A stretch of DNA of 64,000 nucleotides. It comes from WHSW01 sp963777775 (GTDB lineage Bacteria; Actinomycetota; Thermoleophilia; Solirubrobacterales; 70-9). Shown in pieces: positions 16,865 through 24,978 of this stretch; position 1 is the stretch's first letter; every line of letters starts with the position of its first letter. The notes below the pieces were generated by a model, which was given only the letters and a program-made list of their open reading frames with translations, was not told where the DNA came from and ran no database searches. The DNA lies in NCBI GenBank assembly GCA_963777775.1, contig CAVZRL010000009.1, positions 558,001-622,000 on the forward strand, given 5' to 3'. The position numbers were made by a program, and so were the translations under genes.

Positions 16865-17383
16865 ATGAGCGATGAGGCAAAGCTCGATGCCCTGGTCGCG
16901 GTCTATCTGATCCCCGACCTCGCCCGGCAGGACTTCGACGCCCTGCTCGTGATGATCAAGGAGAAGAAGGTCGCCAGTGACGGCGTCGTCCTGGTTAGCA
17001 AGGACGCCGAGGGCGAGGTAGAGGTCGTCGAATCCGGCGATCACCTGGCCCGCAAGGGCGCCGGAGCTCTCGGCGGCGCGGGGTTCGTCATCGGCCTCTT
17101 CTCGCCGCCGCTGCTTGCGGCGACCGCAGGGGGGGCCGCGATCGGCGCCCTGGCCGGCAAGTTCGCCAAGCACCGTCTGACCGCCGGCATCGGCGAGAAG
17201 CTCGACGATGCGCTGCCGCCCGGTTCGGCCGGCGTGATCGCAGTCTACGACCACGCCGATGCCGCGCAGGTCGACGAGGCACTGGCGAACGCGATCCGCA
17301 AGTCCTCGGCGCAGATCGACAAGGCCAGCGCGAAGGAGCTCAAGGCAGGTCTCGCCGACGCTCAGGCCGGGCTCGGAGGCTAG
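16865..17383 (+). CDS. DUF1269-family protein with a glycine-rich hydrophobic segment
   Basis: 172 residues. The N-terminal half (DALVAVYLIPDLARQDFDAL) and C-terminal half (GSAGVIAVYDHADAAQVDEA) match the DUF1269 pattern of actinobacterial proteins, with a Gly/Ala-rich hydrophobic stretch at about 61-100 between them that may contact or enter the membrane. The function is unknown; related genes often respond to stress. It starts 21 nt after the sulfatase stop on the same strand and is probably co-transcribed. Confidence 0.7.
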   Translation: MSDEAKLDALVAVYLIPDLARQDFDALLVMIKEKKVASDGVVLVSKDAEGEVEVVESGDHLARKGAGALGGAGFVIGLFSPPLLAATAGGAAIGALAGKFAKHRLTAGIGEKLDDALPPGSAGVIAVYDHADAAQVDEALANAIRKSSAQIDKASAKELKAGLADAQAGLGG

Positions 17384-17426
17384 GCACAGGGTGACCGGAC
17401 GCCGGTGCGGGTGACCCTCGGCAGTG

Positions 17427-17855
17427 ATGAGCGAGTTCGTGGTCGAAAGCTCCGTTAAGGCGAGACCGGAGACTGTCTTCGACGTCTACACGAACCACCG
17501 GGGCTACGCGAACCTGGTCGGCCTGATTCGCGCCGCGGAGCTGGAGCGAGAGGGCGAGCCGCCGCCTAACGGGCTGGGCGCGATCCGCAAGCTACATCTG
17601 GTCGGCGCAACGGTGCGCGAAGAGGTGACGGAGTATGCGCGCCCGACCAGCTACTCGTATCGGATGCTGTCCGGGGCGCCACTCGACGAGTACACGTCGA
17701 GGGTGACGTTCACGCCCACCGTCCTGGGGACGGCGGTCGCCTACCGCGTCACCGTCGCCCCCTCGGTTCACGTGCTCCCGGTCGAGTTCCCCACCAAGGA
17801 GTTCGTTCGCCTGTTCATGCGCAAAGCGGACGCCGAGGCGGAGCGCGTCGACTGA
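17427..17855 (+). CDS. SRPBCC (START-like) domain protein
   Basis: 142 residues from ATG 17427 (GTG 17424 is also possible). FVVESSVKARPETVFDVYTN begins a helix-grip START/polyketide-cyclase-like fold, with ARPTSYSYRMLSGAPLDEYT in the central sheet and EFVRLFMRKADAEAE as the C-terminal helix. The family binds hydrophobic ligands or dehydrates and cyclises polyketides; no ligand can be predicted. It is in line with the two genes before it and lacks a clear ribosome-binding site of its own. Confidence 0.75.
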   Translation: MSEFVVESSVKARPETVFDVYTNHRGYANLVGLIRAAELEREGEPPPNGLGAIRKLHLVGATVREEVTEYARPTSYSYRMLSGAPLDEYTSRVTFTPTVLGTAVAYRVTVAPSVHVLPVEFPTKEFVRLFMRKADAEAERVD

Positions 17856-17937
17856 CCGGTGGCTCAGGCGCGCCCGTGGCAGCGCTTGAACTTGAGGCCG
17901 CTGCCACTTCAGCGAGGAGGATCTGATGGCCGCGGCA

Positions 17938-18027
17938 GACGAGCTCGACGATCAGGTATTCGACCGGCCCGATCTCGTCTTCATCAAGCCTCTCCTGTTG
18001 CTTGCGCTTCGACTCCTCCACTCGCAC
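17938..18027 (-). pseudogene. N-terminal remnant of a DUF6325-type gene
   Basis: A short frame reads DEDEIGPVEYLIVELV, matching the start of DUF6325-type proteins (compare MGPVDYLIIEWP at 10779), then departs into an unrelated sequence with no further similarity. About 130 residues of the family are missing. The junction with plus-strand sequence near 17926-17938 suggests a deletion or rearrangement. Confidence 0.5.
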
Positions 18028-18205
18028 CGGAGCGGCCCGATCGGGGCGGGGCCTGAAACCTACTGCCGGCCTCTTCGCCGCGTCCCCCGCACCCGGGTGA
18101 GCCGGCTTCGGAGGTCGCCTCGATCCGAAGTTTGCCGGAGTAGTACGCGCCGCCGCCGATCGCAGTCGCCCGCAGCAACGCCCTTCGTCGAATCAGCGAT
18201 CCCAC
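17984..18205 (-). pseudogene. Remnant of a SHOCT-operon-type small gene
   Basis: From GTG 18205 the frame reads VGSLIRRRALLRATAIGGG, then AYYSGK, the basic plus small hydrophobic N-terminus typical of small actinobacterial proteins encoded beside DUF6325 genes. After about residue 30 it becomes low-complexity and no SHOCT motif follows. It overlaps the DUF6325 remnant in another frame. Probably decayed, though a 73-residue product is formally possible. Confidence 0.45.
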
Positions 18206-18212
18206 GAGCCGC

Positions 18213-18533
18213 CTACACCGGCTCCGGCCCGCGCGGAAGAGGGAGGCCAAGCGCGAGCATGATCTCCGGCGCGGCGGCGACGACCCTCGGCTCCCCCACC
18301 TCGGGCGCGATCGCCCGCAGGACGCCCAGCAGGTCCTCGGCGCTCGCACCGGACTCGACCGCGTCGGCCACCTGCCGCGCGTAGGAGGCGGGCGGGCCGT
18401 CGAGGGCGATCAGGCTCGCGATCCTAACGAGCGCCAGGGTCCGAGCTTCGCTCTCAGCTATCGCGACCTCGTCGGCCCGTCCGCCCGCGAGCCTGGCCAG
18501 AGCCTGGTGGGTCTGCCTTGCTACCGCGGACAT
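18213..18533 (-). CDS. Carboxymuconolactone decarboxylase/AhpD-like small protein
   Basis: 106 residues, all-alpha. LVRIASLIALDGPPASYARQ followed by ESGASAEDLLGVLRAIAPEVG and AAAPEIMLALGL fits the carboxymuconolactone decarboxylase fold. The CxxC of AhpD peroxidases is absent, so it is the redox-inactive type found next to SHOCT and DUF6325 genes in actinobacteria. Downstream genes of that kind here are broken. Function unknown. Confidence 0.7.
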   Translation of the reverse strand: MSAVARQTHQALARLAGGRADEVAIAESEARTLALVRIASLIALDGPPASYARQVADAVESGASAEDLLGVLRAIAPEVGEPRVVAAAPEIMLALGLPLPRGPEPV

Positions 18534-18554
18534 GGGATCGCGACCAATGACCGC

Positions 18555-18959
18555 TCAGGGGACCGAGCGGTCGCGACCGCCGTACGCGACTAGGCCGTAG
18601 ATCACCAGCAGGTCGATGATGAAGATCATGAACGCGGCAAACGGGAACGCGTTGACCGTGAACAGGATCACGATCGCGTTGACGCTTGCGGTCAGGATGC
18701 CGAACCAGCGCCCGTAGGCGTGGCGGTTCCAGATCGAGAACGCCGCGATCAGCTGCAGGACGCCGATGATCAGGAAGAACCAGCCCCAGGCGTTGAGGTC
18801 GGTGAAGACCACGTAGCGGCCCTCGTCGGTAAAGAAGCTGGACCCGTCGATCGCCGCGATCCCGAAGATGAAGTTCAAGAAGCCGACGATCATGATCATG
18901 ATCCCGGCGAACAGGACCCACCCGTCGCCCCGGCTTGCTTCGCTGTCGTAGGTGCTCAA
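18555..18959 (-). CDS. Four-helix membrane protein (DUF7144-like)
   Basis: 134 residues with four hydrophobic helices: GWVLFAGIMIMIVGFLNFIF, AWGWFFLIIGVLQLIAAFSI, WFGILTASVNAIVILFTVNA and AAFMIFIIDLLVIYGLVAYG. It resembles the small DUF7144 membrane proteins of actinobacteria. TTG 18959 is chosen because GAAGGAGG stands 5 nt before it; the longer frame starting at 19049 overlaps the regulator gene and has no ribosome-binding site. It follows the MalT-type regulator by 64 nt. Function unknown. Confidence 0.7.
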   Translation of the reverse strand: MSTYDSEASRGDGWVLFAGIMIMIVGFLNFIFGIAAIDGSSFFTDEGRYVVFTDLNAWGWFFLIIGVLQLIAAFSIWNRHAYGRWFGILTASVNAIVILFTVNAFPFAAFMIFIIDLLVIYGLVAYGGRDRSVP

Positions 18960-19023
18960 CGCGCCTCCTTCGATTGGGTTGAGAGGCGACGCCGTCGGTG
19001 GGCGGCGACGCCGCAGTCCCAAA

Positions 19024-21333
19024 CTAGGCCCGCGGGCGGGCCGGATCATCCCCCGATCGGGGTGATTTCACCGGCCTCAAGTGCTCGGGGCCGTCGCCGG
19101 CCTCGAGTAGGCCCGCGGATTTCGCGCACGCGACGGCCTCGGCGCGGCTCGAGACCCCGAGCTTGCGGTATATGGACCGTGCCTGCGTCTTCACGGTGTT
19201 CGCCGTCACGAACAGCTCTTCGGCGATCTCCCGAAAGCTGAGGTGCGTGGGCAAGTGATGCAACAGCCGCAGCTCGGCCGGCGTGAGCGGCCAGCGCCCG
19301 GTTACCGCTCGCGCTGCATCGGCGTCCTGCCAAGCTTGCTCGAGCCACCCACGCAGGACGGTCGCGTCGTCGGTTCGCCGCAGGTGCCGACCCGCTTCGC
19401 CGAGGCGGGCTCGCGCCGCGCCGATATCGTCGAGTCGAAGCAGGGCGCGAGCGAGGACGATCCGGGTCTCGGCCTCGTACCAGGGGCTGATATCGTCGAG
19501 CATCTGTAGCAGTCGGCCCGCCAGCTCGAGTTCCCGCTTGGCGTCGTCGGTTCGCCCCCTGAGGGCCCAGACGAGGGCGACGACCGCGAAGACGAGCGAC
19601 TGCGTCGGGTCGTCGCGCAGCCCGTAGCGATCCGCCGCGATGGTCGCTCGCTCGGCGGCGGCATTCGCCTCGTCGACATTGTCCTCGTCGAGCGCCAGCA
19701 GCGCGAGCTGTGCGCGACCCAGCGTTTCGATGCTGGGAGCGACAGCGCTGCCTCTCCTCGTTCCATCCTCGAGCGCGCGCCGCGCGCCCCCGCGATCACC
19801 GCGCAGCTGCAACGACACGCCCTCGATTAGTAGGCACACCGACCTCCAAGGACTTGTCTCGGGCAGCATCTCGGCAAGGCCGTCAACGTCCGCGCCCATC
19901 TGGGCGACGCCCTCCCGTGCTACGCCCGAGGCTCGCACCAGCCGCGCGGCGGCCTCGAGTCCCACTGAGTCGGCGCGTGGGGCCACCTTCAAAGCGGCGA
20001 CCGCCGCTGAGGTCCAGTTCTCCACCTGGGCGCCGTTGCCGACGTTCAGGTACCGGGTCGCCGAGGCGAGGCAGAGTGGCGGCGACGCGCGGACCTGCGC
20101 CTCGGTGAACTGATCGAGCCAGGCGCCATGAGTGGCGCCGCGCCCCTTGCTCAAGTAGTCGGCCGACTGGTCCCAGATCATGTCCGCCGCCCGCTCCAAG
20201 TCCCCCGAGGCGATCGCGTGGGGCACCGCCTGGTCCCAATCGCCGACGCCCGCGTACCAGCGGCTGGCGCCGGCATGCAGCTCGGACTCGGCCGACTCAT
20301 CGAGCCGATGCAGCTCAGCCTCGAGCATCTCGCGAAGCAGCACGTGGCAGCGGTACTCGCGATCCCTCCCGTCGAGCGGGATCAGCAACAGGTTCGAGCG
20401 AGCCAGGCGACCGAGGTCGCGCCCCGACCCGCTCCGCGCCAGCACGGCATCGCACAGCGACCCGTTCAATCGGTCGAGCACCGACGTGCGGGTGAGGAAA
20501 TCCAGATCGGCCGACGACAGCCCGGAGAGGAACTCATCACGTAGGTAGTCGGCGACGCGCCGCTCGTCGCCGTAGAAACGCCGAAGTCCGGCCTCTACAT
20601 CGGGAGCCTCGAGCAGCGAGAGCGCCGCGAGGTATAGACCGGCCGCCCAGCCCTCGGTGCGCTCGACCAGCCGCTCTACCTGATCCCGAGAGAGGGTGAG
20701 ACCGGCGGTGGCGAGCAGCTCCGCGGCCTCGCCGCTGCTCATCGTCAACTCGGCCATGTGAAGCTCGCGAAGCAGTCGGCGGCCGCGCAGCCGGCCGAGC
20801 GACAGCGCCGGCTCCTCTCGCGCCGCAGCGGCAAGCGTCGTTCCGGCCGGCATCGCCTCGATGACTGCCATCAGACTGTCGAGCGCCTTTTGGTTGTCGA
20901 TCAGGTGCAGGTCGTCGAGCACGATCACCATCGGTGGCCGGGGTATGGACAGCGCATCGCAGAGCCGCGTGGTCACCAGGTTGAGGTTCGGGGACGGTGC
21001 GTTGAGCGGCGCGAGCACGTCGGCGGGCAACGGCGCGACGTCGTTCAGCCCGGAGGCGATCGAGGCGAGAAGCAACGCCGGATCGTTGTGGCGCCAGTCG
21101 GCAGAGATCCACCTGAACGGGCGGGGGTCCGCTGACTCCCATTGTGCAAGGACCGTGGTCTTGCCGAAGCCGGCTGGCGCCTGAACGAGGACGATCGCCG
21201 CTTCGGCGCTGCGACATCGCGCGACGGCACGCTCGCGCACCACAAGCCCGCGACCCGTGAGGTCGGGTCGGGGGCCGGGCGACGGGGTCGGCAACCGGCC
21301 GCGGTCGGCGATGACCTCAGTTTTGACGCTCAT
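19024..21333 (-). CDS. MalT-type LuxR-family ATP-dependent transcriptional activator
   Basis: 769 residues. Walker A APAGFGKTT (52-60) and Walker B MVIVLDDLHLID form a STAND-type NTPase, followed by a winged-helix and helical-repeat sensor region (about 300-670), and a C-terminal LuxR helix-turn-helix (LTPAELRLLHHLPTHLSFRE, then VTANTVKTQARSIYRKLGVS). MalT-type proteins bind ATP plus an inducer and activate neighbouring operons. TTGGGGATCGC precedes the ATG. A motif shared with the Usp-like and FGE genes lies about 149 nt upstream. It is the obvious candidate regulator of the island. Confidence 0.85.
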   Translation of the reverse strand: MSVKTEVIADRGRLPTPSPGPRPDLTGRGLVVRERAVARCRSAEAAIVLVQAPAGFGKTTVLAQWESADPRPFRWISADWRHNDPALLLASIASGLNDVAPLPADVLAPLNAPSPNLNLVTTRLCDALSIPRPPMVIVLDDLHLIDNQKALDSLMAVIEAMPAGTTLAAAAREEPALSLGRLRGRRLLRELHMAELTMSSGEAAELLATAGLTLSRDQVERLVERTEGWAAGLYLAALSLLEAPDVEAGLRRFYGDERRVADYLRDEFLSGLSSADLDFLTRTSVLDRLNGSLCDAVLARSGSGRDLGRLARSNLLLIPLDGRDREYRCHVLLREMLEAELHRLDESAESELHAGASRWYAGVGDWDQAVPHAIASGDLERAADMIWDQSADYLSKGRGATHGAWLDQFTEAQVRASPPLCLASATRYLNVGNGAQVENWTSAAVAALKVAPRADSVGLEAAARLVRASGVAREGVAQMGADVDGLAEMLPETSPWRSVCLLIEGVSLQLRGDRGGARRALEDGTRRGSAVAPSIETLGRAQLALLALDEDNVDEANAAAERATIAADRYGLRDDPTQSLVFAVVALVWALRGRTDDAKRELELAGRLLQMLDDISPWYEAETRIVLARALLRLDDIGAARARLGEAGRHLRRTDDATVLRGWLEQAWQDADAARAVTGRWPLTPAELRLLHHLPTHLSFREIAEELFVTANTVKTQARSIYRKLGVSSRAEAVACAKSAGLLEAGDGPEHLRPVKSPRSGDDPARPRA

Positions 21334-21695
21334 GCGATCCCCAACGAGGCTCCAATGCTAGGTGCAACTCGTGGGCCTCGCCCAGACGCCGCAGCCTCGA
21401 GCGAAGGGCGGCCATCTCCGGGGACTAGCGCCAGGTCTCTTGTGACGTGCTCGCGCAGTATCTCGTGCCCCTGACGTTGCTCTGTCCATACAAAGCGCAA
21501 CGTTGCGCTCTCGTCCAAGGCGGTAGTTCTTGACGGCTCCAACAGGGCGGGCGGAGGGCGGGAGGCGGGGGCGAGGTCGACATCGTGTTGATCGATCGTG
21601 CTGAGGGATCGACACGGTTTCACCCGCATCAGGTGATGACCGAGCTTTGAGGATCGTCAAGCTTGACCACGGTCGAACACAAGGAGACGATGACC
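21334..21695. other. Intergenic region with palindromes
   Basis: No gene is seen. It contains the third copy of the 24-nt motif (21482-21503), overlapping a perfect 16-bp palindrome AGCGCAACGTTGCGCT (21494-21509), and a 12-bp palindrome GTCAAGCTTGAC (21656-21667) before the plus-strand SHOCT gene. It must hold promoters for both divergent genes. Confidence 0.45.
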
Positions 21696-21965
21696 ATGAG
21701 CCGAGACCGACGCCAACGCAGACGACGTGCGGCCGCACTCGGCGGAGCTGCCGTCGCTGCCAAGAAGCACAGGGACAACAAGCTGGCCGGAGAGCAGCAG
21801 GACAGCCCGCCGCAGGCTGAGCCCACCGACCCCGCCCCAGCGGCGTCGGGTGGAGTGACTGCCGATACCACGGAGCGACTGAAGGAGCTTGGTCAGCTTC
21901 ACGAACAAGGCGTGCTCACGGATGAGGAGTTCGCCAGCGAGAAGGCGAAGGTGCTCGGAATCTGA
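21696..21965 (+). CDS. SHOCT-domain small protein
   Basis: 89 residues from ATG 21696 (MSRDRRQRRRRAAALGGAAV); ATG 21690 is two codons upstream. AAGGAG lies 9 nt before 21696, the better spacing. A basic, then Ala-rich N-terminus is followed by an Ala/Pro linker and a C-terminal SHOCT motif (RLKELGQLHEQGVLTDEEF). It resembles the protein at 10019-10303 outside the island. Function unknown. A hairpin follows the stop codon. Confidence 0.7.
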   Translation: MSRDRRQRRRRAAALGGAAVAAKKHRDNKLAGEQQDSPPQAEPTDPAPAASGGVTADTTERLKELGQLHEQGVLTDEEFASEKAKVLGI

Positions 21966-21974
21966 CCCCCTGGG

Positions 21975-21994
21975 GTAGTTCGCAAACGAACTAC
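21975..21994 (+). terminator. 8-bp hairpin after the SHOCT gene
   Basis: GTAGTTCG, loop CAAA, CGAACTAC: a perfect 8-bp stem 9 nt after the stop codon. No T-run follows, so it could be a terminator or an operator for the antiporter gene that starts 105 nt later. Confidence 0.45.
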
Positions 21995-22098
21995 GAGCGC
22001 CGCCGTCGAGCCGGGCCGAGGCCCGGCGGCGACACTGGCGAAGATGACAGCCAGGCTCCGAACTTCGATCTCGAAACCGCGGCGACCGGTAGCTTGAA

Positions 22099-23368
22099 AT
22101 GGAGTGGTCGCTGACGGTTGTGGCCCTGGCGCTGATCGCCGTCGCCGCGGTCTCGAAGCGGCTCTACGGGATCGCCGATCACGCCCGCGATCCTGTTCGT
22201 CTCCATCGGGCTCCTGGTGGGCCCCAAGGTCCTCGATGGAATCGACATCTCGAGCACCAGCTCGACCGTGCGCGCGCTGGCCGAGGCGACACTGGCATTC
22301 GTGCTCTTCTCCGACGCCTCGCGCATCGACTTCGGAAAGCTGCGACGCGAGATCTCGGTGCCCCTGCGTCTGCTCGGCATCGGGCTGCCGCTGACAATCG
22401 CCCTCGGAGCGCTCGCAGCGGGCGCGATCTTCGACGTACTGACGGTCTGGGAAGCGGTCATCCTCGGGGTCGTCCTGGCGCCGACCGACGCCGCCCTCGG
22501 CCAGGCGGTCGTCACTTCGCCGCGCGTCCCGGGTCGGATTCGTCAGGGGTTGAACATCGAGAGCGGGCTCAACGACGGGATCTGCGTACCGCTGTTGTTC
22601 GCTGCCGTTGCGGCCGCAGACGTCGAATCGCACATCTCGCACGGGCGCAGCCCCTCAGAGCTCCTGCTCGAGGAGATCGGCTACGGGATCGTCGGGGGGG
22701 TCGTCGGCGGGCTTCTGATCGGAGCCGTCGTCATCTATGCCGGGCGCAGGGATCTGATCCAGGGCAGCTGGCGCCAGGTGATCCCGGCCGCCGGCGCGGC
22801 CCTCGCCTACGGCACCGCCGTGGCCCTTCACGGATCGGGCTTCATCGCGGCCTTCGTCGCGGGGCTGGTTTTCCGCGCGGTGATCAGGCGCGACCCCGAG
22901 GACACGAACCGGCTCACCGAGGAGGTCGGAGGCGTGCTCAACGGGGTCACGTTCATCCTCTTCGGGGCGATCCTGCTCGGACCCGCGCTGGGTGAGCTGA
23001 GCTGGGAGCTCGCCCTCTACGCCGTCCTCAGCCTGACGGTCGTGCGAATGGTGCCCGTCGCGATCGGGATGCTGGGCTCGCACGCTCGGCTGCCGACGCT
23101 TGGCTTCCTGGGCTGGTTCGGACCCCGCGGTCTCGCCTCGATCGTGTTCGCATTGATCGTGATCGAGGAGTCCCAGCTTCCCCACGAGCACCTGCTCGTC
23201 CTCGCGGTCTACCTCACCGTCGGGCTCTCGGTCTTCGCCCACGGCCTCACCGCCTCTTCGCTCGCCAACCGCTACGGGGGCTGGTTCGAGCGCCACCCCC
23301 GCGACACGGCGCCGCCGATGGAAAGCGCGCCGGTCGAGGTGACCCGGACCCGCGGGCTGGCCCACTAG
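22099..23368 (+). pseudogene. Na+/H+ antiporter (CPA1 family), frameshifted near its N-terminus
   Basis: The first frame reads MEWSLTVVALALIAVAAVSK and RLYGI; continuing one base later gives PITPAILFVSIGLLVGPKVL and the rest of a cation:proton antiporter (LFSDASRIDF, APTDAALGQAVV with the Asp used in transport, NIESGLNDGICVPLLF). Skipping G22174 joins both parts into 422 residues, the usual size with about 12 membrane helices. As it stands, translation from ATG 22217 would lack the first helix and a half. Either a real lesion or a sequencing indel. It would exchange Na+ or K+ for H+ at the cytoplasmic membrane. Confidence 0.75.
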
Positions 23369-23386
23369 CCAGGCGTCGTTTCGTAG

Positions 23387-24310
23387 CTACTCAGGCCGAC
23401 GGACGCAACGGAAGCCGATGTGGCTCGTGGAGGTGTCGACCGCTTCGGGCTGTCGAGCCGCGGGCCGATAGCGCAAGCAGTAGTTCGGCGCGCAAAGATG
23501 CGAGCCGCCCTTGATCACTCGCCTCGGGATCTGCGCTCCGGGGTTGCCGACGTCGTAGCTCTCACCTGGAGAGGCGATGCGTGGGTTACGCGGCGCGCAA
23601 CAGGGGCTCGCCGCCGCCTCGTCGGCACCGGCGCCACGCGCGGAGTAGTAATCGGCGGTCCACTCCCAGACGTTGCCGGTCACGTCGAACAGCCCAAATC
23701 CGTTGGCCGCGAACAACCCGACGGGAGAGGTCCCACGCCAGCCACTAGCGCCGGTGTTCTTCCACGGGAACGTGCCCTGCCAGGAGTTGGCCATCAGCTT
23801 GCCGTGCGGATGCTCCTCCTCGCCCCAAGCAAAGGCCGCAGCCTCGAGCCCTCCGCGAGCAGCGCGCTCCCATTGAGCCTCGGTCGGGAGCTCCTTGCCC
23901 GCCCAGCTCACGTAGGCGCTCGCATCCTCAAATGCAACGTGCGTGACGGGGTGGTCAGCGCGTGCGGCGTTGTCACTCCTCGGCCCCCATGGGTGCCGCC
24001 AGCTCGCGCCGGGAACGTAGGCCCACCACAGGCTTGGGTCGTGGAGGGGCACGGGGCCGGAGGTCGGGTGAAAGACGGCCGATCCTTCGACCAAGAGATC
24101 GGGGTCGGCGTCTGGGTAGTCGCCTGGGTTCGGCGGGTGCTCGGCGAGTGTGACGTAGCCGGTCTCGGCAACGAAGTGCTCGAACTCGGCGACGGTCACC
24201 GGGGCTCGATCGATCATGAAGGCGTCGACATGGACCTCTCGAACCGGTCCCTCCTCGGGATAGAAGGCGGGCGAGCCCATTCGGAAGCTGCCCGGCGGGA
24301 TTTCGGTCAT
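23387..24310 (-). CDS. Formylglycine-generating enzyme (SUMF1/FGE family)
   Basis: 307 residues, full-length for bacterial FGE. IPPGSFRMGS opens the fold, LPTEAQWERAARGG and GNVWEWTADYY are family signatures, and the active-site pair is present as Cys273 and Cys278 (SHLCAPNYCLRYRPAARQ). Proteins lacking these cysteines are only FGE-like; here both are kept, so copper-dependent oxidation of sulfatase Cys to formylglycine is expected. ATG 24310 starts the conserved part; the longer open frame upstream has no homologous content. It pairs functionally with the sulfatase at 14435. It converges with the antiporter. Confidence 0.88.
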   Translation of the reverse strand: MTEIPPGSFRMGSPAFYPEEGPVREVHVDAFMIDRAPVTVAEFEHFVAETGYVTLAEHPPNPGDYPDADPDLLVEGSAVFHPTSGPVPLHDPSLWWAYVPGASWRHPWGPRSDNAARADHPVTHVAFEDASAYVSWAGKELPTEAQWERAARGGLEAAAFAWGEEEHPHGKLMANSWQGTFPWKNTGASGWRGTSPVGLFAANGFGLFDVTGNVWEWTADYYSARGAGADEAAASPCCAPRNPRIASPGESYDVGNPGAQIPRRVIKGGSHLCAPNYCLRYRPAARQPEAVDTSTSHIGFRCVRRPE

Positions 24311-24757
24311 CTCATTTTCGATCCGGGGATGGTGACACGGGAGCGGGCCGGTGAATGCGCTGGGTTTGGCCAGTCCGGGACAATCTTGGAGTTCGCGGAG
24401 CGCGGATGTTCGCGTTCCCCGGCAGGGTTCGCTTCGGAGAACGGGGTCGATCCGAAACGTGTCGCTTTCCATGCAAAGCGGAACTTCGGCTTCGTGCGAG
24501 AGGGGGAAGCCATAACGCCAGCCCGCACGGGACTCCGCTTGTGGATCGCGCGTGGGACTCCGGCGTGTGGCGCGGGACGTTATGCATTTGCTCGCGCACG
24601 ACACCGTTCCCGCCTTACCCCTCCCCTTCAGCGGGCGAGATCCGACCGTTTCGGGATCGGTTTTGTTAGCGAGACGTGGTAGCGAGCCAAAAGCCGCCGC
24701 CGTCGGCCTTGTTGCGGCACTTGGAGGTTTATGGCTTAGCTATGGGGTTTGTGTGGT
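24311..24757. other. Intergenic region at the island's right end
   Basis: No gene is recognisable in about 450 bases between the FGE gene and tRNA-Asp. It holds the 24-nt motif (24463-24486) 153 nt upstream of the FGE start. The base composition is less GC-rich from about 24590 to 24757. Integrase genes often sit here in tRNA islands, but none is found. Confidence 0.5.
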
Positions 24758-24758
24758 A

Positions 24759-24832
<74 letters not shown>

Positions 24833-24874
24833 CGGCGCCGGAGTGATTCTAGGGATCGGCCACCCACGATCGGG

Positions 24875-24920
24875 GGGATCGTGCTCGCCGGGGATCGTGC
24901 TCGCCGGGGGATCGTGCTTG
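24875..24920. repeat. Short tandem repeat beside tRNA-Asp
   Basis: Two perfect 16-bp units GGGATCGTGCTCGCCG (24875-24890, 24891-24906) and a partial third copy (24908-24920). The first unit overlaps a hairpin CACGATC, GGGGG, GATCGTG (24865-24883). It lies between the divergent tRNA-Asp and FAH-family genes. Confidence 0.7.
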
Positions 24921-24978
24921 GTATCCGGACACGATCCACCGCTCTGCGCGGCGGCGCGGCCGGATAGCCTCAGCGACC

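Noticed and set aside
14156..17254. Minus-strand open frame of about 1030 codons opposite the sulfatase
   Set aside because: It is a mirror of the real plus-strand sulfatase gene, Arg/Gly/Val-rich with no family motif; long antisense frames are normal at this GC content.
17926..18384. Plus-strand frame with ribosome-binding site (MAAADELDD)
   Set aside because: Opposite the AhpD-like gene and remnants; the product has no homology beyond the start and is Arg/Ser-rich.
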